The position numbers were made by a program, and so were the translations under genes. Positions 59,926 through 64,000 of a DNA stretch of 64,000 nucleotides are shown piece after piece. Below the pieces are notes generated by a model. The model saw nothing but the letters and a program-made list of their open reading frames with translations, was not told the DNA's origin and did not search any database. The stretch's first letter is position 1, and each line of letters begins with the position of its first letter. The stretch is taken from assembly GCF_000175635.1 (NCBI RefSeq), contig NZ_ACVP01000012.1, positions 62,001 to 126,000 of the forward strand, in the 5' to 3' direction. This DNA is from Corynebacterium tuberculostearicum SK141 (GTDB taxonomy: Bacteria > Actinomycetota > Actinomycetes > Mycobacteriales > Mycobacteriaceae).

Positions 59926-59987
59926 GCACCCAAGTGTTGCATAAACCCAACACTCTGGCAAGAGATTCTGCAGATTTTCTCCGGCGG

Positions 59988-60018
59988 TTGACCCTGACGC
60001 AGCGTAAGGCGCGACAAT
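59988..60018 (+). promoter_or_regulatory. MerR-type promoter and operator
   Basis: TTGACC (59988-59993) and GACAAT (60013-60018) are separated by 19 bp, the overlong spacer typical of MerR-controlled promoters. The spacer holds the dyad CCTGACG (59993-59999)/CGTAAGG (60003-60009) with one mismatch. The -10 ends 6 nt before the ATG, so the transcript is leaderless. Confidence 0.65.
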
Positions 60019-60024
60019 GAAGCC

Positions 60025-60822
60025 ATGGACGACATCGATGAAGTTCTCTATACCGTTGGCGAGGTAGCAGCGCTCTTCCGCATCACGGTGCGCACTTTGC
60101 ATCACTGGGAGGCACAAGGCTTGCTGTCTCCCACGTGGCGCAGCTGGTCCAATTACCGGCTGTATACCGAGGACGACTGTGCTCGAGTGCAGAAGATTCT
60201 GATCTATCGCGCCACCGGTATGAAATTGACCGATATTAAACAGCTGCTAGATGGCGGTGCCTCCGACTTAGAACATTTGCGGAGGCAAAAGGAGAGCCTG
60301 CTCGCGCAGCGCGACAGCCTTACTGACATGCTGGCAGCAATTGACACCCTGATGGAGGAAGCAATGAATAACCGAAAGCTCACCACTGAAGAAATTGGGC
60401 AGATTGTTGGCGATGCCAACTTCGCCGCGCATCAACAAGAAGCCGAGGAGGCCTACGGATCGAGTGAGGATTGGGCTGTGTATCAGCAGCGCACTGCCGG
60501 CTGGTCGAAGGACAATTGGAGCGATGCGCAAGCCGGAGTCGCTGAGGTCGAAAAAGAGCTGGCCCAGGCCGTAGCGAGCGGTGTGGGTGCGGGGTCGGAG
60601 GAGGCCCAGGGGATCGTCGAAAAGCACCGCGAAGCATTAAGCGCCTTCTTTCCCGTCACGCCGGCAAAGCACTTCTTGATTTCACGCGGCTACGTAGCTG
60701 ACGAGCGCTTCCGTGCCCACTATGAGGCGCAGCAGGAGGGGTTGGCGCAGTGGCTGGCAGACGCGATTGAGCATGCAGCTAAGGCACAAGGGGTGGATAC
60801 CGACAACCCGGAGTGGCAATAG
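60025..60822 (+). CDS. MerR-family regulator with TipAS antibiotic-binding domain
   Basis: A 265-residue TipA-like activator. The MerR winged helix occupies residues 8-75 (YTVGEVAALFRITVRTLHHW, then YRLYTEDDCARVQKILIYRA). A coiled coil (about 85-120, HLRRQKESLLAQRDSLTDML) links it to a C-terminal TipAS domain (about 140-255), seen in WAVYQQRTAGWSKDNW and FFPVTPAKHFLISRGYVADE. TipAS domains bind thiopeptides and other cyclic drugs. It probably activates its own 19-bp-spacer promoter. The divergent ABC exporter operon is a likely target. Confidence 0.88.
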   Translation: MDDIDEVLYTVGEVAALFRITVRTLHHWEAQGLLSPTWRSWSNYRLYTEDDCARVQKILIYRATGMKLTDIKQLLDGGASDLEHLRRQKESLLAQRDSLTDMLAAIDTLMEEAMNNRKLTTEEIGQIVGDANFAAHQQEAEEAYGSSEDWAVYQQRTAGWSKDNWSDAQAGVAEVEKELAQAVASGVGAGSEEAQGIVEKHREALSAFFPVTPAKHFLISRGYVADERFRAHYEAQQEGLAQWLADAIEHAAKAQGVDTDNPEWQ

Positions 60823-60865
60823 AAGGCTCGTGTCCAGCTAAGGAAGACCTAGCTGACAGGAAGAT

Positions 60866-60905
60866 AAATAAAACGCTGACCACCAGACAGTCCTGGTGGT
60901 CAGCG
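60866..60905 (-). terminator. Terminator of tRNA-Arg
   Basis: CGCTGACCACCAG (60874-60886) and CTGGTGGTCAGCG (60893-60905) form a perfect 13-bp stem with a 6-nt loop. On the minus strand it is followed by TTTTATTTAT. Confidence 0.9.
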
Positions 60906-60912
60906 GTGAATG

Positions 60913-60986
60913 TGTCCCCGACAGGGATCGAACCTGCGACCTTCGGTACCGGAAACCGATGCTCTAATCCGCTGAGCTACGGAGAC
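60913..60986 (-). tRNA. tRNA-Arg, anticodon CCG
   Basis: A 74-nt cloverleaf read on the minus strand. The acceptor stem is GTCTCCG/CGGGGAC with one wobble pair, the D arm GCTC/GAGC, the anticodon stem TCGGT/ACCGA with loop TTCCGGT (anticodon CCG, reading CGG), the T arm GCAGG-TTCGATC-CCTGT, and discriminator A. CCA is not encoded. A strong terminator lies 7 nt downstream. Confidence 0.93.
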
Positions 60987-61039
60987 ATCGCTGGGAAAAT
61001 TCCCAACGATGTGATTTTAGCGCATGGGTTAGCGGGGGA

Positions 61040-62623
61040 CTAAATCAACCCGGGGGCGTCGGCAGTAGTGACTTCGCCGGTGCGTAGGTAGTGCACGCCA
61101 ATGTCATCAACGACCTTATTCTTAGAAGCAAAGTGGCCATGGCCGGGGCCGTGGACGGTGACCACGTGCGACTGCATCGGCTTGGAGAGGCTGGTGTGGT
61201 ACTGGTACGGCGTTTGCGGGTCGCCCGTTGCCTGGAGCTGGAGGGGCTTGGTGGTGAGCTTGGAGCCGTCGAGAGGCGCCTGGCCCGTGACCGGCGCACG
61301 TCCACCACAACCTGCGCCGGAGCCGTACAGAGAGTTGATGAGGGTGAAGGGATCAGCGCTGACGAAGTTGGCCCATAGATAACTCGGGTACAGCAGCGGA
61401 TTGCCCGGCACGGTGTTTTCATTGCAGACGATGAGGTTTTGCATATTCATCGCCTGAGCCAGGGATTCTTGCTCCTTGCGCAGCGCCTCCGGATCGGACT
61501 GCTCGGCATCCATAGGCTCGCTGCCATTTAAGTGCTTGGCAAAGGCATCCCACTGCGCGGGAACCGGCACGAGGAGGCGCGTCATGCCCAAAAGCGGGGA
61601 GGACACTTGCACAGCATTGGGCTGCTGAATCTTCTGGCTGAGGAACTCCGCCTGCACGCGCAGTGGGCCGGTGGCGGTCATAATGTCCGCGCCAGGCTGT
61701 CCGGCAAACTCGAGGCCTGGAGGAAGGTCACCAATCTTGGCGTTTGGTGGCAAGACAGTAGGGCGTACACCTGCCTCACGAGCTACCTTTTGAGACCACT
61801 TTTCATAGACTTGCAGCGGGGTGGTGCCGAGGTGGTACTTGGCGTCATTTTTGGCAATAAACCCGAAGAGATCGTGCAGTCCCTTTTCATAGCCGCGCTG
61901 TTGCGAAGCAAAGATGCCATTCCATGCCAGCTTGGGGCTCATACCGGAATCCAATAAGACTTTGCCGGTGTGCTCCGGATACTTGGTGGCGTAGGCGGAG
62001 CCGAGATAGGTGCCATAGGAGGTACCGGCGATGTCAATCTTTTCTTCGCCCAAGGCGCGGCGCACCATTTCCCAATCCTGCAGGGTATTCGCAGTGGTCA
62101 ATGAGTTGGTATAGCCCGGGGTATTCTTCTCGCAGGCATCGCGAGTGAGTTTTCCAAACTGCAGGCTATCTCGGAGTGGATCACTAGCAGCCAAAGCATC
62201 GCACTTAACTGGAGTGGAGCCTGGAAGACCGCGTGGCTGTACGCCGATAGTGTCCCACTCGTCGCGCACGGCCTGTGGCCACGGAACAGCGCTATTGCCG
62301 GCCCATCCATAAGCATCGCCACCTGGACCACCAGGGTTGGTAAACAATGCGCCACGGCGGGCTTCTGGGTTGGCGGCGGGCACCCGCACGAAGCCGACGC
62401 TAATGGTGCCGGCCTTCGGGTTGTCATAGTAGGTAGGGACTTCGATGCGTCCGCATTCGGCCGAGTCAATATCTACCTGCTCGGGGCAGTCTTCCCAGGA
62501 AATAGCGGGCTTGGTGTCCTGCGGTGCAGGTGCAGGTGCGGCCGTAGCAATCGGTGCAGTAACACCAATTGTGACCGCAGCTGCACCGAGCGCGGCCGCA
62601 AGCTTAGATGAAAAAGAAAGCAT
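61040..62623 (-). CDS. Secreted alpha/beta hydrolase (tripeptidyl-aminopeptidase-like)
   Basis: A 527-residue exported protein. The signal peptide (residues 1-29) ends in an A-x-A site (ATA), followed by a Pro/Ala linker. NPGGPGG (96-102) forms the oxyanion hole, IAGTSYGTYLGSA contains nucleophile Ser202, and HGPGHGHFASKN near the C-terminus provides the catalytic His. The overall layout is that of S33 peptidases such as SlpD/Tap of actinobacteria, which release tripeptides from proteins. GGAG precedes the ATG. A 17-bp inverted repeat spans the start codon and promoter. Confidence 0.85.
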   Translation of the reverse strand: MLSFSSKLAAALGAAAVTIGVTAPIATAAPAPAPQDTKPAISWEDCPEQVDIDSAECGRIEVPTYYDNPKAGTISVGFVRVPAANPEARRGALFTNPGGPGGDAYGWAGNSAVPWPQAVRDEWDTIGVQPRGLPGSTPVKCDALAASDPLRDSLQFGKLTRDACEKNTPGYTNSLTTANTLQDWEMVRRALGEEKIDIAGTSYGTYLGSAYATKYPEHTGKVLLDSGMSPKLAWNGIFASQQRGYEKGLHDLFGFIAKNDAKYHLGTTPLQVYEKWSQKVAREAGVRPTVLPPNAKIGDLPPGLEFAGQPGADIMTATGPLRVQAEFLSQKIQQPNAVQVSSPLLGMTRLLVPVPAQWDAFAKHLNGSEPMDAEQSDPEALRKEQESLAQAMNMQNLIVCNENTVPGNPLLYPSYLWANFVSADPFTLINSLYGSGAGCGGRAPVTGQAPLDGSKLTTKPLQLQATGDPQTPYQYHTSLSKPMQSHVVTVHGPGHGHFASKNKVVDDIGVHYLRTGEVTTADAPGLI

Positions 62624-62671
62624 AGGTTAGGTCTCCAGAATAAAAATGATTGGTAGACCTAGCCTATGCTT
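62618..62671. promoter_or_regulatory. 17-bp inverted repeat spanning the start of the secreted hydrolase gene
   Basis: AAGCATAGGTTAGGTCT (62618-62634) and AGACCTAGCCTATGCTT (62655-62671) are complementary at 16 of 17 positions around a 20-nt spacer. The left arm includes the ATG. TATTCT on the minus strand, within the spacer, could be the -10 box, so the arms would flank the promoter as operator half sites. Each arm holds an ATAGGyTAGG core. Confidence 0.5.
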
Positions 62672-62700
62672 CTTTGATGCTTTTGGCATCGCATTCACAG

Positions 62701-62743
62701 TAGGTGGGTGCCCTCACCGGCCGAGGCGAGGGCTATGCACCTA
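62701..62743 (-). terminator. Hairpin at the end of lutC
   Basis: TAGGTG (62701-62706)/CACCTA (62738-62743) and GCCCTC (62710-62715)/GAGGGC (62728-62733) make a two-part stem that includes the lutC stop codon. There is no U-tract. Confidence 0.45.
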
Positions 62744-63361
62744 CTTGACGATGACAACGATGAGGTCACGCGGACCGTGTACGCCCTCGACACGAGTGAG
62801 CTCGATATCAGAGGTGGCGGAAGGGCCGGAAATCCAGGTTGCAGGCTTCTCTGGATCCATGCGGGAGATGACCTCGGGGATGCCGTAGACGATCTCATCC
62901 TGGTGGACGATGCACAGGTGACGATCCGGAACCAGGGTGAGCGCGCGACGACCGCAACGTTCATCAGACTCGAGCACGATGGTGCCGGTCTGGGCGGAGG
63001 TGACGTGGGAGTAAGTGACCACTGCGTCGGTCTCGTTCAGGGTGCGCGGATCGACGGACTTATCGTCAGGCTTGGCGTCGAAGCCCTCGAAGAGGGTGGC
63101 GTCCATGCCTTCGGCATAACGAATGTCGTTGCACTCGCGGTCCTTGAGGATCGTGGCGATGGTCTGCTTGAGTTCGCCTTCCTCGGTGACGTGCACCTCG
63201 GCCTTGTAATCCTCGAGTCGGTCAATGAGCATATCGCGCAACTCGTCCGCGTTCAGGGTGCCCTCGTGGTGGTAGTCGCGCGGGGCATCAACGTGGTCGG
63301 GGAGACCAGCCTGCTTCTGAGCGGAGCGGATGCGGCTTAGGATTTCCTGCTTTGCGTTCAC
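62741..63361 (-). CDS. lutC: Lactate utilization protein C (LUD domain)
   Basis: A 206-residue cytoplasmic protein of the LutC/YkgG family, one of three subunits of the LutABC L-lactate dehydrogenase complex. The LUD domain appears in DAVVTYSHVTSAQTGTIVLE, LTLVPDRHLCIVHQDEIVYG and ATWISGPSATSDIELTRVEG, where the last block with S-A-T-S-D-I is diagnostic. The GTG start overlaps the lutB stop (GTGA), so the two are translationally coupled. It is the last gene of the operon. Confidence 0.9.
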   Translation of the reverse strand: MNAKQEILSRIRSAQKQAGLPDHVDAPRDYHHEGTLNADELRDMLIDRLEDYKAEVHVTEEGELKQTIATILKDRECNDIRYAEGMDATLFEGFDAKPDDKSVDPRTLNETDAVVTYSHVTSAQTGTIVLESDERCGRRALTLVPDRHLCIVHQDEIVYGIPEVISRMDPEKPATWISGPSATSDIELTRVEGVHGPRDLIVVIVK

Positions 63362-64000
63362 TTTTTGGACTCCTCACGGGCCTCGGCAAGAAGTTCCTTG
63401 CCTTCTTCGGACTCGAACCACTGGCGGAAGGACTTCTTTGGCGGAACCGCGGTGTCGCGGCCCTCGGACCAACCGGACATAAACAGTGGCAGGGATTCGA
63501 TGGTCTTGTTGGTGCCACCCAAGATGCGGCCCAAGGCGACCATGTGAGTTGCCTTGTTCCACAGCTTCGGGTTGCTCCACAGTAGCTGAATGGTCTTGAA
63601 GAGCTTCGGCTCGATTGGTGGGGTGGCGTGGGTGACCTTCTGGTGGCGGTTTTCCAAAATGACGTCGGAAAGCGGAATCTTCACCGGGCACACCTCGTCG
63701 CAGCGGCCGCACAGCGAGCACGCATAAGGCAGGCTGGCGGAAGGATCGTTGTGATCCTTCATGCCGGTCAGCTGCGGCGTCAGGGAGATGCCGATCGGGC
63801 CAGGGTAGACAGAGCCGTAGGCGTGGCCGCCGGCGCGCTCGTAGACTGGGCAAACATTCAGGCAAGCCGAGCAACGGATGCACTTGAGGGCCTGGTGGCC
63901 AATCGGGGAGGACAGGGCCGCGGTACGGCCGTTATCCAGCAGCACCAAGTGGAAGTTCTGGGGGCCATCGCCCTCAGTAACGCCGGACCACATGGAGGTG
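63358..64000 (-). CDS. lutB: Lactate utilization iron-sulfur protein LutB, C-terminal part
   Basis: The C-terminal 214 codons of LutB; the gene runs past the window end. Two ferredoxin-type 4Fe-4S motifs are present: CIRCSACLNVCPVYE and CSLCGRCDEVCPVKIP. GPQNFHLVLLDNGRTAAL and GGHAYGSVYPGPIG are typical LutB sequence before and between them. It passes electrons during L-lactate oxidation to pyruvate. lutA is expected further upstream, beyond the window. Confidence 0.9.
   Translation of the reverse strand, partial: TSMWSGVTEGDGPQNFHLVLLDNGRTAALSSPIGHQALKCIRCSACLNVCPVYERAGGHAYGSVYPGPIGISLTPQLTGMKDHNDPSASLPYACSLCGRCDEVCPVKIPLSDVILENRHQKVTHATPPIEPKLFKTIQLLWSNPKLWNKATHMVALGRILGGTNKTIESLPLFMSGWSEGRDTAVPPKKSFRQWFESEEGKELLAEAREESKK

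Noticed and set aside
60813..61043. A small forward frame covering the tRNA-Arg and its terminator
   Set aside because: It overlaps a clear tRNA cloverleaf and hairpin, and the translated sequence is the well-known artefact of reading a tRNA gene.
1..64000. CRISPR arrays, rRNA genes, complete insertion sequences or prophage
   Set aside because: No regularly spaced direct repeats, rRNA sequence, transposase, integrase or phage structural genes were seen.

Overview
The window looks like a high-GC Corynebacterium chromosome. The evidence is a fused E2-E1 2-oxoglutarate dehydrogenase (OdhA), a dapD/dapE succinylase lysine branch, a folP2-gpgS-DivIVA-like-DUF3117 string, a divergent glgA/glgC pair, and an O-methyltransferase-sigE-cseE-tatB-mrp-odhA order that, from memory, matches the gene order around sigE in other Corynebacteriales, including Mycobacterium. 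Species cannot be fixed from sequence reading alone. Many genes begin 6-8 nt after a TAnnnT hexamer, as expected for leaderless transcripts in this group.

Layout. 0-5 kb: two paralogous amino-acid permeases flank dapD, with dapE divergent. 5-9 kb: a forward run of LOG-family protein, FolP2-like protein, glucosyl-3-phosphoglycerate synthase, a DivIVA-domain membrane protein, a DUF3117 protein and an RlmA-like methyltransferase. 9-13 kb: a GH32-like protein and GlgA facing away from GlgC (glycogen synthesis). 13-18 kb: O-methyltransferase, SigE and its zinc anti-sigma factor, TatB, Mrp ATPase and a lipoprotein. 18-25 kb: OdhA, a membrane protein, a carboxylesterase and a very acidic protein. 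25-28 kb: an ECF S-component-like membrane protein, a hypothetical protein and an MFS transporter.

28.3-33.8 kb is visibly lower in GC and looks like an accessory insert. It holds an Nramp-like transporter broken by one in-frame stop codon, a 1040-residue PLD/helicase/DUF3427 protein, a small protein resembling the N-terminal domain of HNH restriction enzymes, and a Nudix hydrolase. 33.9-42.4 kb is a histidine-utilisation locus (yjiH-type membrane protein, hutG, the IclR regulator hutR, hutH, hutU, hutI) with an SGNH lipoprotein on the opposite strand. 42.5-48.4 kb: a DEAD-box RNA helicase, a DUF222/HNH protein, a membrane protein, an anchored or secreted HNH nuclease and PutP.

48.6-57 kb is one tightly packed forward unit: SNF2 helicase, SWIM zinc-finger protein, SbcD-like nuclease, SbcC-like ATPase lacking a zinc hook, MarR regulator and a small protein. 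57-60.8 kb: an ABC-2 exporter with a membrane protein, divergent from a MerR/TipAS regulator that has a textbook 19-bp-spacer promoter. The window ends with tRNA-Arg(CCG), a secreted alpha/beta hydrolase, and lutC with a truncated lutB (lactate oxidation).

The most distinctive unexplained signal is a family of five 48-49 bp intergenic elements. Each has 8-bp inverted ends (CGCTCACC...GGTGAGCG) held 32-33 nt apart around a non-conserved core. Next come the low-GC helicase/Nudix module and the SNF2-SWIM-SbcD-SbcC operon.
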